A DNA stretch of 64,000 nucleotides from Belliella baltica DSM 15883 (GTDB lineage: Bacteria > Bacteroidota > Bacteroidia > Cytophagales > Cyclobacteriaceae): the NCBI RefSeq assembly GCF_000265405.1, contig NC_018010.1, positions 3,307,501-3,371,500 on the forward strand. Direction: 5' to 3'. A program made the translations under genes and the position numbers. This document shows positions 1-7,493 of the stretch, piece by piece; position 1 is the stretch's first letter, and every line of letters begins with the position of its first letter. Under the pieces are notes generated by a model. That model was not told the origin of the DNA. It did no database searches and worked only from the letters and a program-made list of their open reading frames with translations.

Positions 1-237
1 TCTCAAAACAATATCAATGGCTAAATGCTGATTTTTTCCCGCTACATAAGCCGCTCCCAACATTCCCAACCAAATCAACATATATCGAGATAACTCATCT
101 GTAAAGGAAGATGGATTTTGAAAAATATACCTAGACAGCACCTGCCAAGTCACATTCAAAACCATAGAGCCCATCAAAAAGATCAAGAGCCAGCCTATAA
201 TTTTATCTAAATTTTCTTTGAATTCTATACTGAACAT
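1..237 (-). CDS. dctQ: TRAP transporter small permease (DctQ-type), partial at window edge
   Basis: This is the small membrane subunit of a tripartite ATP-independent periplasmic (TRAP) transporter. Only the first 79 residues are present; the frame is open to base 1. It starts at ATG 237, 32 bases after the stop of the binding-protein gene. The visible protein has a hydrophobic helix (residues about 14-30, GWLLIFLMGSMVLNV), then the DctQ-typical stretch WQVLSRYIF, then ELSRYMLIWLGMLGAAYV. Gene order and spacing put it in one operon with the binding protein, and the large permease dctM is expected beyond the left edge. The substrate is inferred to be a hexuronate from the neighbouring genes, not from this sequence. 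Confidence 0.85.
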   Translation of the reverse strand, partial: MFSIEFKENLDKIIGWLLIFLMGSMVLNVTWQVLSRYIFQNPSSFTDELSRYMLIWLGMLGAAYVAGKNQHLAIDIVLR

Positions 238-269
238 TTTCAAATAGGTCTGTGGGTTTAAAAGATTAA

Positions 270-1250
270 TTAAGGTTGCTTTCTGATTTGATCGATTACC
301 GCATACAATTCAGGTTGAGCGACTTTCAATTCTTCGTACATACTTTCTACAGATGCTCTGAAGCCATCTTGTTCTGGATAGACTATCGTAACCCCTGCTT
401 TTTCCATTTCCATTAAGGATTCTTCCACTGCTTCTGCCCAAATTTTATATTGATATACTGCAGACTCATCTGAAGCCTCTTGGAGCCATTGTTTTTCTTG
501 ATCTGAAAGTAATTTCCAAACCTTCGTACTGATGATCATGATATCTGGAACGGCTGTATGCTCGTTGATAGAATAAAATTTACAGACTTCATAATGTCTA
601 GAAGTGTATAAACTTGGAGGATTATTCTCTGCACCATCCACAATTCCTTGTTGAAGTGCTGTATAAAGTTCACCGTAAGAAACGGGGGTAGGAGAACCAC
701 CAAAACTTTTCACCATATTGATGGCCGTATTGCTTTCCATTACTCTGATCTTGAGGCTTTGCAGATCTGCTGGGGATTCTACAGGTTTAGTTTTGGTATA
801 AAAACTCCTTTTTCCAGCATCATAATAGCATAATCCTCTCAACCAAAACTCTTCCCCATCCAATAAAAGTTGTTTTCCAATCGGACCTTTGAGAACATTA
901 TCACGGTGTTCATCATCTCTAAAAAGGTAAGGCATACTAAATACTTGAAGTTTGGGAGCAAAACTTTCCATAACTGCAGATGACACTTTGGTCATACCTA
1001 GGCTCCCGATTTGTAGCAGTTCGACTAATTCTCTTTCAGAACCCAATTGCTGATTGGGATAAATTTTGATGATCATCTCACCGCCTGATTTCTCCTTTAC
1101 CCGCTCCGCTAAAAAAACCATGGCTTCATGAACGGGATGTGTCACACCGAGCCCATGACCCAATTTGATCACGCGAACCCCTCCAGGACCTTTGCAAGCT
1201 GTAAGGAAAATCAATGAAATAGCAATGATATAGCAAATTCTCAATTTCAT
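270..1250 (-). CDS. dctP: TRAP transporter substrate-binding lipoprotein (DctP family)
   Basis: This is the solute receptor of the TRAP transporter, 326 aa, starting at ATG 1250. The N-terminus is a lipoprotein signal ending in the lipobox LTAC (Cys19), so it is probably membrane-anchored rather than free in the periplasm, as is usual in Bacteroidota. DctP hallmarks include the stretch KIRVMESNTAINMVKSFGG followed by PTPVSYGELYTALQQGIVDGAE, the conserved region around the carboxylate-binding arginine. It lies 27 bases after the KDPG aldolase and 32 before dctQ. With kdgK, eda and uxaA beside it, glucuronate, galacturonate or a related acid is the likely cargo (inferred). Confidence 0.9.
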   Translation of the reverse strand: MKLRICYIIAISLIFLTACKGPGGVRVIKLGHGLGVTHPVHEAMVFLAERVKEKSGGEMIIKIYPNQQLGSERELVELLQIGSLGMTKVSSAVMESFAPKLQVFSMPYLFRDDEHRDNVLKGPIGKQLLLDGEEFWLRGLCYYDAGKRSFYTKTKPVESPADLQSLKIRVMESNTAINMVKSFGGSPTPVSYGELYTALQQGIVDGAENNPPSLYTSRHYEVCKFYSINEHTAVPDIMIISTKVWKLLSDQEKQWLQEASDESAVYQYKIWAEAVEESLMEMEKAGVTIVYPEQDGFRASVESMYEELKVAQPELYAVIDQIRKQP

Positions 1251-1277
1251 TTGAATGTTATTTTTGGGTTGACGGCC

Positions 1278-1937
1278 TTAAGACCTAATCGACTTTATCA
1301 ATGTAAGTGTAGCACTTATTTTTTCTTGAAGTATCTCGTACTGTCCCGACTCGATGACTTTTTTAAAAAAAAGCTGAGATCCCATACCCACGCAATGTAC
1401 GCCAGATCCAAACCATTCTGAAAGGTTTGTACGCGTAGGTTCTACACCACCTGTTGGCATCATTTTCATATCAGGCATTATGGATTTTACCGCTTTGATA
1501 AAACCAGCTCCAAGAAGATTCCCTGGAAATGCTTTTACCAATTGTGCTCCAAGAGTTTTAGCTTGGAAAACCTCTGTAACAGTAGCACAACCAGGTACCC
1601 AAAGCATGCCTTTCATAGTACAAAAATTTGCGACTTCTGGAATCAATGCAGGAGAAACTATAAAATCAGCCCCTGCAAATATGAATCTTTGAGCATCCGC
1701 TGCGGTAAAAATTGTCCCAATTCCTAAATACATTCCTTCAAACTCTTCACTATAAATTTTCAGAGCTTTAAATATTTCAAAAGCATTTTCTTCTCTATTG
1801 GTAAATTCAAAAACTCTCACACCAGCTTTATAGGCCGCTGCTAATACTGACTTGGAAACTTCAATATCCTTGTGATTAAAAACTGGGATCATTCCCGAAT
1901 CAGTCATGGCTTGAAGGATGGTGTTGTGTTGGTTCAT
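1278..1937 (-). CDS. eda: KDPG/KHG aldolase (2-dehydro-3-deoxy-6-phosphogluconate aldolase)
   Basis: The enzyme cleaves 2-keto-3-deoxy-6-phosphogluconate to pyruvate and glyceraldehyde 3-phosphate, the last step of hexuronate breakdown. The 219 aa length fits the family. The class I aldolase residues can be placed: Glu44 and Arg48 in EFTNR, and the Schiff-base lysine Lys135 in LVKAFPG. The phosphate-binding end MMPTGGVEPT is present. It starts at ATG 1937. The gene follows kdgK on the same strand, but with an unusual 247-base gap full of short-period repeats, so it may be transcribed with kdgK or from its own promoter. Confidence 0.94.
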   Translation of the reverse strand: MNQHNTILQAMTDSGMIPVFNHKDIEVSKSVLAAAYKAGVRVFEFTNREENAFEIFKALKIYSEEFEGMYLGIGTIFTAADAQRFIFAGADFIVSPALIPEVANFCTMKGMLWVPGCATVTEVFQAKTLGAQLVKAFPGNLLGAGFIKAVKSIMPDMKMMPTGGVEPTRTNLSEWFGSGVHCVGMGSQLFFKKVIESGQYEILQEKISATLTLIKSIRS

Positions 1938-2080
1938 AGGTTTTGGGGGTTGAGAAATTTCAAAATTGAAAGATTGAAAGATTTTAAAATTGTTGTTAGT
2001 TTGAAAATTATTTTGAATAGCTTGGTCGTGGCGGATTGGAAAGTTTTAAAGTTGGAATGTTAGGGAGACATGATGATATA
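1938..2080. repeat. Low-complexity kdgK-eda spacer with short-period, octamer-like repeats
   Basis: The spacer contains near-tandem units of about eight bases (AAAGATTG, AAAGATTT, TAAAATTG) around 1955-1995. A second diverged copy of the same motif (GATTGGAAAGTTTTAAAG) lies near 2036. No gene or clear promoter is visible. It abuts the phased heptamer array at 2081-2185. Confidence 0.55.
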
Positions 2081-2185
2081 TTTCTCTAGCTTCTCACATC
2101 TCGTTTCTCACTTCTCGTTTCTTGGTTCATTCTTCTTGGTTCTTTGTTCTTTGTTCTTAAGTCTTACGTCTTATATCTCATATCT
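2081..2185. repeat. Phased degenerate heptamer array, 15 units of NNNNTCT
   Basis: Read on the plus strand in steps of seven from 2081, 14 of 15 consecutive heptamers end in TCT; the exception is TGGTTCA. Examples are CGTTTCT (twice), TTGTTCT (twice) and TATATCT. On the gene strand this is AGANNNN. The array ends at the first base of the kdgK stop codon. Only three positions are strongly fixed while the phase is kept for 105 bases, which marks a decayed or constrained short tandem repeat. Function is unknown. Confidence 0.8.
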
Positions 2186-3180
2186 TACCTCAGCAGTTTC
2201 CCCACATTTTCTCCTTTCACAAGAGAATTGACTTCGGCTAGGCTTACAAGATTGGCATCTCCAGGGATGCTGTGTTTCAGGACTGAGGCAGCAACTCCGA
2301 ATTCTAAAGCTTCTTGATCTAAAAGATGGAGCAATCCATAGATCAAACCCGCCATGTATGCATCACCTCCTCCTACTCTATCTACAATATGCGTCATATT
2401 GTACTTTTTAGAAGTAAGTAGATTTTTCCCATTCCAAAGGATTGCACTGAGTCCATTTTCAGAAGCAGAAATAGAATCCCTTTCTGTAGTTGTAATATAT
2501 TTGATTTGAGGATAGTCTTTTTTGGCTTGGATACATGCCTCTTCATAATCCTCAGCTGTGATGTCCATACAATTTTCGAAGTCAGCCATTCCCGCTACAA
2601 TGACTTGTGTATAGCGAATCAATTCAGGCATAACTTCCAATGGCCGCTTTCCATATTGCCAAAGATTTCTTCTATAATTGATATCACCACTGATCATAAG
2701 TCCTTTTGTGGATGCAGCTTTCAATGCTGCTAAAGTCATATCTGCGGCTCTTTGGGAAAGTGCTGGTGTGATGCCCGTCCAATGAAACCAATCCGCTCCA
2801 TCAAACACTAAATCCCAATCTACTTCAGCCCCATCGAAGTTTGCAAAAGCTGAATCAAACCGATCATAAATAATTTTTGAGGCCCTTTGCATGGCTCCAT
2901 TCTCTAGAAAATAAAGCCCCATTCTTCCTTCGGAAGTAAAAATATAATCTATTCCAACTCCCATCTGCCTCAAGTAATTTGTTGCAACTTGTCCCAAATC
3001 ATGATCCGGAAAAGCTGTCACATGGTAGGATTTCACTCCCCATTGTGCGAGAGAAATAGATACATTAGCTTCTGCCCCGCCATAGACAATATTGAATTGA
3101 TCGGCTTGTAAAAAACGCTCATTACCAGGAGTACTGAGACGCATCATCACTTCACCTAGAGTTATTACCTTTTTAGTCAT
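2185..3180 (-). CDS. kdgK: 2-keto-3-deoxygluconate kinase (PfkB family)
   Basis: It phosphorylates 2-keto-3-deoxygluconate to KDPG, feeding the aldolase downstream. The 331 aa protein is a PfkB/ribokinase-type sugar kinase: N-terminal GGAEANVSISLAQWG (residues 34-48) is the substrate-lid region, and VDRVGGGDAYMAG near residue 273 is the C-terminal PfkB signature, with Asp273 as catalytic base. The start is ATG 3180. It is divergent from uxaA, with a LacI-type operator about 70 bases upstream. The sugar specificity is inferred from the neighbouring aldolase and dehydratase. Confidence 0.92.
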   Translation of the reverse strand: MTKKVITLGEVMMRLSTPGNERFLQADQFNIVYGGAEANVSISLAQWGVKSYHVTAFPDHDLGQVATNYLRQMGVGIDYIFTSEGRMGLYFLENGAMQRASKIIYDRFDSAFANFDGAEVDWDLVFDGADWFHWTGITPALSQRAADMTLAALKAASTKGLMISGDINYRRNLWQYGKRPLEVMPELIRYTQVIVAGMADFENCMDITAEDYEEACIQAKKDYPQIKYITTTERDSISASENGLSAILWNGKNLLTSKKYNMTHIVDRVGGGDAYMAGLIYGLLHLLDQEALEFGVAASVLKHSIPGDANLVSLAEVNSLVKGENVGKLLR

Positions 3181-3248
3181 AGGTTGATCTTTATTCTAAT
3201 CGGTAAATTAATGTCTTATATTTTTATTTTTGAATTTCTTTTGCCTAA

Positions 3249-3270
3249 ATTGTGCAATCGATTGCGCAAT
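3249..3270. promoter_or_regulatory. Putative LacI-family operator between kdgK and uxaA
   Basis: A 22-base palindrome with 10 of 11 pairs matching contains the core TTGTGCAATCGATTGCGCAA (3250-3269) centred on CG, the usual form of LacI/GalR operators. It lies 17 bases before the uxaA start and 69 bases before the kdgK start, so one repressor could control both arms. No regulator gene is in the window. Confidence 0.7.
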
Positions 3271-3286
3271 ATAAACAAAAAATTCA

Positions 3287-4933
3287 ATGAACCATAAGTT
3301 TTTACAAATTCATCCACAGGACAATGTACTCGTCGCTTTGACAGATTTAAGTGCAGGTGAAGTGATAGAATTCGAAGGAAAAAAGATAACCTTAAAAGAC
3401 ACTGTACCTGCCAAACATAAATTTGCATTGACGGAAATTAAACAAGGCAGTTTTGTATATATGTATGGTTCAGTGGTGGGAAAATCTGTATCAACAATAA
3501 TAAGCGGCGCTGTGCTTACAACTGCCAATGTAAAGCATGAAGCCAATTCTTTCAGTGAAAAGACAGAAACTACAGGATGGACTCTACCTGACTTTAGTAA
3601 GTTTGAGGGAAGAACTTTTAAAGGTTATCACCGCTCGGATGGACAAGTGGGAACTGCTAATTATTGGATTGTAATTCCATTGGTTTTTTGTGAAAATAGA
3701 AATGTAGAAGTTATCAAGCAGGCCTTCGTTGATGAGCTCGGTTTTGGGAAACCAAATAGGTTCAAAAGCCTTGTGCAACAAATGGCTGATTTGTACAAAA
3801 CAGGAAAAAAAGAGCAGATCGAAACGCTACAAGTTGAGGAATTTGTAGAAGTTAGTGCTTCTAAAATTTTCAAAAACATAGATGGTATCAAATTTCTAAC
3901 CCACCAAGGAGGCTGTGGGGGAATTCGTCAGGATTCAGATATGCTTTGTGCTTTGTTGGCTGGATATATCAATAATCCAAACGTGGCTGGTGCGACAGTT
4001 TTGAGTTTGGGTTGTCAAAATGCCCAACCTGCAATCTTAAAAGAAAAACTGGATGCGATCAATCCCAATTTAGATAAGCCAATAATACTCCTTGAGCAAC
4101 AAAAAGAAGGGACAGAAAGCAACTTGCTCTCACAAGCGATTAAGCAAACTTTCCTGGCTATGGCTGAAGCCGATCAACAAGAAAGACAGGATGCTCCCTT
4201 GAGCAAGTTGACGATTGGTTTGGAATGTGGTGGATCCGATGGTTTCTCTGGTATTTCAGCAAATCCAGCGGTTGGTCATGTTTCTGATCTGATTGTTGCC
4301 TTGGGTGGAAAATCAATCTTGTCCGAATTTCCAGAACTTTGTGGCGTTGAACAGGAATTGATCAATAGATGTGTTGATTATACCATTGCGAAGAAATTCA
4401 GCAAATTGATGGTAGATTATGCTGCATCTGCTGAAGCTGTAGGATCAGGTTTCGATATGAATCCTTCCCCGGGAAACATTAAAGATGGCTTAATCACGGA
4501 TGCGATGAAGTCCTCTGGCGCTGCAAAAAAAGGAGGAACTTCTCCTGTGGTAGATGTCTTGGATTACGCGGAGTATGCAACCAAACCCGGCCTCAATCTC
4601 CTTTGTACGCCTGGAAATGATGTAGAAAGCACTACAGCAATGGCTGGTTCAGGTGCTAATATCATTTTGTTCACAACAGGACTAGGCACTCCAACAGGCA
4701 ATCCAGTAACTCCAGTTATCAAAATATCTTCCAATACAAAATTGGCAGAAAGAATGCCTGATATCATTGATGTTAACACAGGTGGTGTAATCTCGGGCGA
4801 AAAAACCATTCCTCAAATGGGCGAAGAGATGCTCGAACACATCATTAAAGTTGCCAGCGGAGAGATCAAATCCAAAGCCCAACTCCTCGATCAGGACGAT
4901 TTTATTCCGTGGAAGAGAGGGGTTTCACTGTAA
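3287..4933 (+). CDS. uxaA: Altronate dehydratase (UxaA family), full-length SAF + catalytic domain
   Basis: It dehydrates D-altronate to 2-keto-3-deoxygluconate, the substrate of the adjacent kinase. The 548 aa protein has the N-terminal SAF domain (residues about 5-85, containing ALTEIKQGSFVYMYGSVVG) and the long C-terminal domain with the metal-binding motif THQGGCGGIRQDSD and the stretch GLECGGSDGFSGISANPAVG. Both domains are in one chain. The start is ATG 3287. This makes the locus the altronate branch, meaning galacturonate via tagaturonate; tagaturonate reductase and isomerase are not in the window. Confidence 0.94.
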   Translation: MNHKFLQIHPQDNVLVALTDLSAGEVIEFEGKKITLKDTVPAKHKFALTEIKQGSFVYMYGSVVGKSVSTIISGAVLTTANVKHEANSFSEKTETTGWTLPDFSKFEGRTFKGYHRSDGQVGTANYWIVIPLVFCENRNVEVIKQAFVDELGFGKPNRFKSLVQQMADLYKTGKKEQIETLQVEEFVEVSASKIFKNIDGIKFLTHQGGCGGIRQDSDMLCALLAGYINNPNVAGATVLSLGCQNAQPAILKEKLDAINPNLDKPIILLEQQKEGTESNLLSQAIKQTFLAMAEADQQERQDAPLSKLTIGLECGGSDGFSGISANPAVGHVSDLIVALGGKSILSEFPELCGVEQELINRCVDYTIAKKFSKLMVDYAASAEAVGSGFDMNPSPGNIKDGLITDAMKSSGAAKKGGTSPVVDVLDYAEYATKPGLNLLCTPGNDVESTTAMAGSGANIILFTTGLGTPTGNPVTPVIKISSNTKLAERMPDIIDVNTGGVISGEKTIPQMGEEMLEHIIKVASGEIKSKAQLLDQDDFIPWKRGVSL

Positions 4934-5054
4934 GGATGAAGGAAAAAGTCAAAAGAATGAAGAAAAAAAGCGAGTATTAAAATATGAAATAGCTATCATG
5001 CCTAAATTTAGGTTACAGAAAAAGCTTGCCTAGCTAAAGAAGATAAAACCTTGA

Positions 5055-5070
5055 ATTTTACCGGTAAAAT
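5055..5070. promoter_or_regulatory. Perfect 16-base palindrome upstream of the toxin-antitoxin operon
   Basis: ATTTTACCGGTAAAAT is a perfect inverted repeat 53 bases before the antitoxin start. A TAnnTTTG-type -7 element (TAAATTTG, 5093-5100) follows it. Type II antitoxins usually repress their own promoter by binding such palindromes, so this is a candidate autoregulatory operator (inferred). Confidence 0.5.
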
Positions 5071-5123
5071 CAAAAGTTTCCGCTAAAAATCATAAATTTG
5101 AATTAACCAAATGAACAGAGGAA

Positions 5124-5354
5124 ATGGGAACAGTTGAGCTTAAATCTGATTTGCATAAAATTCTTGATAGAATTGATAACGAACAACTTCTAAAAACAAT
5201 CTATGACTTTCTTAAACAAAGAGAAAATGCAAAAGATGGTCAAATTTGGGAGAGTCTGTCTGCTGAACAAAAAGAAGAAGTGCTTTTATCATACGAGGAA
5301 TCACAGGACGATAAAAATTTAATCAACTGGGAAAGTATTAAGAAAAAATATTGA
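5124..5354 (+). CDS. Type II antitoxin, small acidic protein paired with ParE/RelE toxin
   Basis: This 76 aa protein is rich in Glu, Lys and Asp and has the organisation common to Bacteroidota antitoxins of RelE/ParE pairs: an N-terminal helix LKSDLHKILDRIDNEQLLKTIYDFLK, then WESLSAEQKEEVLLSYEES, and a C-terminal toxin-binding tail ending in WESIKKKY. No ribbon-helix-helix motif is obvious. Its TGA stop shares one base with the ATG of the toxin gene, the classic antitoxin-toxin coupling. A palindrome and a -7 element lie upstream. The family assignment rests mainly on pairing and size. Confidence 0.75.
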   Translation: MGTVELKSDLHKILDRIDNEQLLKTIYDFLKQRENAKDGQIWESLSAEQKEEVLLSYEESQDDKNLINWESIKKKY

Positions 5355-5638
5355 TGCAAATATTTGTTACTCCGAGAGCCGAAAAAAATTTCGACACTAT
5401 TGTAGCGTATATAAACGAGAATTTTGGAGAAAAAACCACCAAATTATTTATTAAAAAAGTAGACGAAATTTTTACACTTCTTAGTAGCTACCCACAAATG
5501 GGCCAAACTGAGCATAACGATATTAAAGGTTTTCAACTTTCACCTCAAACTAAACTTCTCTATAGAATCAGAAACAACAAAATAATTATTCTATCATTTT
5601 TTGACGTTAGACAAAACCCGAAAAAGAAATATAAATAA
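5354..5638 (+). CDS. ParE/RelE superfamily toxin
   Basis: This 94 aa protein has the RelE/ParE fold signature: N-terminal IFVTPRAEKNFDTIVAYINENFGEK, central FIKKVDEIFTLLSSYPQMG, then TKLLYRIRNNKIIILSFFDVRQNPKK, where the YRI...I.I..FFD.RQ.P pattern is typical of ParE-like toxins. Whether it inhibits gyrase or cleaves mRNA cannot be told from sequence. I take ATG 5354 rather than the TTG three bases earlier, because this gives the usual overlap with the antitoxin stop. Confidence 0.85.
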   Translation: MQIFVTPRAEKNFDTIVAYINENFGEKTTKLFIKKVDEIFTLLSSYPQMGQTEHNDIKGFQLSPQTKLLYRIRNNKIIILSFFDVRQNPKKKYK

Positions 5639-5661
5639 TAACTTGTCTTTTTCATTCCCTT

Positions 5662-5949
5662 CTAAACACTCTCTACCACTAACATTTTTCCTTTGGAGGC
5701 TTGAAAGCGGATGTTTTTGGCTGTGGTGTATTGCTCGGAATTGTACCATTCTTTGGCTCTTTCGACAGAAGGAAATTCTAAAACAACCAAGCGCTGAGGA
5801 TTCCAATCACCTTCGAGGGATTCCGTCTGTGCTCCTCTGACAACAAACTTTCCACCAAATGCCTCAACAGCTGGTAAACTCAGTTTTTTATAATCTTCGT
5901 ACAATTCAGGATTATGGATTTCTACTTCAACTAGAACAAGTGCTGGCAT
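5662..5949 (-). CDS. DUF1330 domain protein
   Basis: This 95 aa protein belongs to the DUF1330 (dimeric alpha-beta barrel) family. It shows the typical N-terminal VEVEIHNPELYEDYKKLSLPAVEAFGGKF, followed by VRGAQTESLEGDWNPQRLVVLEFPSVERAKEWYNSEQY. Family function is not established. It is convergent with the toxin gene, and its upstream region holds a short heptamer-phased repeat. Confidence 0.88.
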   Translation of the reverse strand: MPALVLVEVEIHNPELYEDYKKLSLPAVEAFGGKFVVRGAQTESLEGDWNPQRLVVLEFPSVERAKEWYNSEQYTTAKNIRFQASKGKMLVVESV

Positions 5950-5962
5950 GGTTGATTTATAT

Positions 5963-6011
5963 TTTAGATTGTTGATTTTAGATTTATAATTGGTTAATTA
6001 GAAATTAGATT
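5963..6011. repeat. Short heptamer-phased repeat upstream of the DUF1330 gene
   Basis: Stepping by seven from 5963 gives TTTAGAT, TGTTGAT, TTTAGAT, TTATAAT, then weaker units ending in TTAGATT. Four consecutive units end in AT at the same phase. It is the same period as the 2081-2185 array but with a different core. Confidence 0.5.
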
Positions 6012-6028
6012 TAAAAAAAATGTGGCTT

Positions 6029-6062
6029 AAAGAGAAAAAGCCAGTTTCCAAAGAAACTAGCC
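6029..6062 (-). terminator. Intrinsic terminator of the M48 protease gene
   Basis: On the minus strand a 9-pair stem GCTAGTTTC / GAAACTGGC (one G-T pair, four-base loop) is followed by TTTTTCTCTTT. It begins ten bases after the protease stop. Confidence 0.8.
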
Positions 6063-6070
6063 TTTCTATT

Positions 6071-6877
6071 TTATTGCTTGTTGCTCTTTTCGTAATAAGC
6101 CATGGCTTCTGCCATTTGCTTATTTAATTCTTGAATTCTTTTATCTGGACCTGGGTGAGTCGATAAAAATTCTGGTGGCCTAGCACCTTCTGCACCTGCA
6201 TTCATTCTTTCCCAGAAAATAGGCGCTTGTCTTGGATCATATCCCGCCAATGCCATGAAGTTTAAGCCTAATTGATCGGCTTCTAATTCATGCTTTCTAG
6301 AAAATTTCAACATTCCCAATTGCCCACCATAACCTACGGCTTGAAGAAATATACTTTGTGTAAGGGTTGGATTCTGACCCATAGCCACCTGAACACCGCC
6401 AATTAGTCCATTCAGTAAAAGTCCATTTGACATTCTCTCACGAGCATGACTCGCTATTGCATGAGCTACTTCGTGCCCCATCACCACAGCAATTCCAGTC
6501 TCATCTTGGCAAATTGGCATGATCCCAGTGTAGAATGCTACTTTTCCGCCAGGCATAGCCCAAGCATTGACTTGCTCACTTTCTATAAGATTGAATTCCC
6601 ATTGAAAACCTTCTAACTCATCTGCATAGCCCTTTTCTCGCATGTAAGTTTCTACTGCTTCGGCTATTCTTCTACCTACTCTTACCACTTGCTGACCTTG
6701 TGTAGAACTAGTAACTAATTTACTTTCTTTCAAAACCTGACCATATTGATCATAAGACATTGGAAGAATCTCTTCATTGCTCACAAGACTTAACTGATTC
6801 CTTCCACTAAAAGGGACTTTGGCACAGGAATAGGTGATTAGCCCGACCAAAAACAATATTGATATTTTCTTTAGCAT
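6071..6877 (-). CDS. M48 family zinc metalloprotease, lipoprotein
   Basis: This 268 aa peptidase has an N-terminal lipoprotein signal (Cys18 in ITYSCAK). The catalytic zinc motif HEVAH (His135, Glu136, His139) and the third ligand in HELEADQLG (Glu199) are all present. The arrangement matches the Oma1/LoiP/BepA type of M48 envelope quality-control proteases; the Bacteroidota homologues often lack a TPR domain, and none is seen here. The gene has its own terminator and starts at ATG 6877. The periplasmic substrate is unknown. Confidence 0.92.
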   Translation of the reverse strand: MLKKISILFLVGLITYSCAKVPFSGRNQLSLVSNEEILPMSYDQYGQVLKESKLVTSSTQGQQVVRVGRRIAEAVETYMREKGYADELEGFQWEFNLIESEQVNAWAMPGGKVAFYTGIMPICQDETGIAVVMGHEVAHAIASHARERMSNGLLLNGLIGGVQVAMGQNPTLTQSIFLQAVGYGGQLGMLKFSRKHELEADQLGLNFMALAGYDPRQAPIFWERMNAGAEGARPPEFLSTHPGPDKRIQELNKQMAEAMAYYEKSNKQ

Positions 6878-6982
6878 AACAGTTTGAATATTTCTACGAA
6901 AATGCCCAAAAAAGATGCCATATCAAAAATGCATTCCTTTTTTTTAATTAATTTGTAAGATTAAATACTTAATCCAATCAAT

Positions 6983-7459
6983 ATGACCCCAGAAGCAAAA
7001 AGTTACTTAGGTAAAATGACTAATCCTTTTATTTTTTGGTGGGCAATGTTGTTTAAATTACCTTCTGCTATTTTTTGGAGATTAAAAATCAAAAAACTAG
7101 ATCAAGATAGCTGCGAGGTAAGCATCCCTTATTTCTGGAGAAGTCAAAACCCCTTCAAATCTATCTACTTTGCCGCTTTGGCTGGTGCTGCAGAATTGAG
7201 CACAGGTGCCTTGTGTCAACTTTCTATGGCTGGAAAAGGGAAATTCAGCATGTTGGTTGTAGATTTTAAAGCAGAGTATTTCAAAAAAGCAGATCAATTG
7301 ATCACTTTCAGTTGTAATCAAGGAAAGGAACTTGAATCATTAATCGATCATCTTCAACTTGGGGAAAGTGACAAACTCACCATGATTTCGACAGGATTAA
7401 ATCGAAATGGAGAAATGGTAGCAAGATTTTTTGTCACATGGTCATTTAAAAAGAAATAG
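6983..7459 (+). CDS. DUF4442 hotdog-fold protein
   Basis: This 158 aa protein starts at ATG 6983. It shows the DUF4442 pattern: N-terminal NPFIFWWAMLFKLPSAIFW, then YFWRSQNPFKSIYFAALAGAAELSTGAL, the helix of the thioesterase-like hotdog fold, and AEYFKKADQLITFSC. A putative acyl-CoA thioesterase role is only by fold. It stands alone between divergent and convergent neighbours. Confidence 0.82.
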   Translation: MTPEAKSYLGKMTNPFIFWWAMLFKLPSAIFWRLKIKKLDQDSCEVSIPYFWRSQNPFKSIYFAALAGAAELSTGALCQLSMAGKGKFSMLVVDFKAEYFKKADQLITFSCNQGKELESLIDHLQLGESDKLTMISTGLNRNGEMVARFFVTWSFKKK

Positions 7460-7493
7460 GGAATTGATGATTCAGAGCATTAAAACACTAAAC

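Noticed and set aside
5001..5012. Palindrome CCTAAATTTAGG between uxaA and the antitoxin gene
   Set aside because: Twelve bases of mostly A and T are expected by chance at this composition, and no promoter is nearby.
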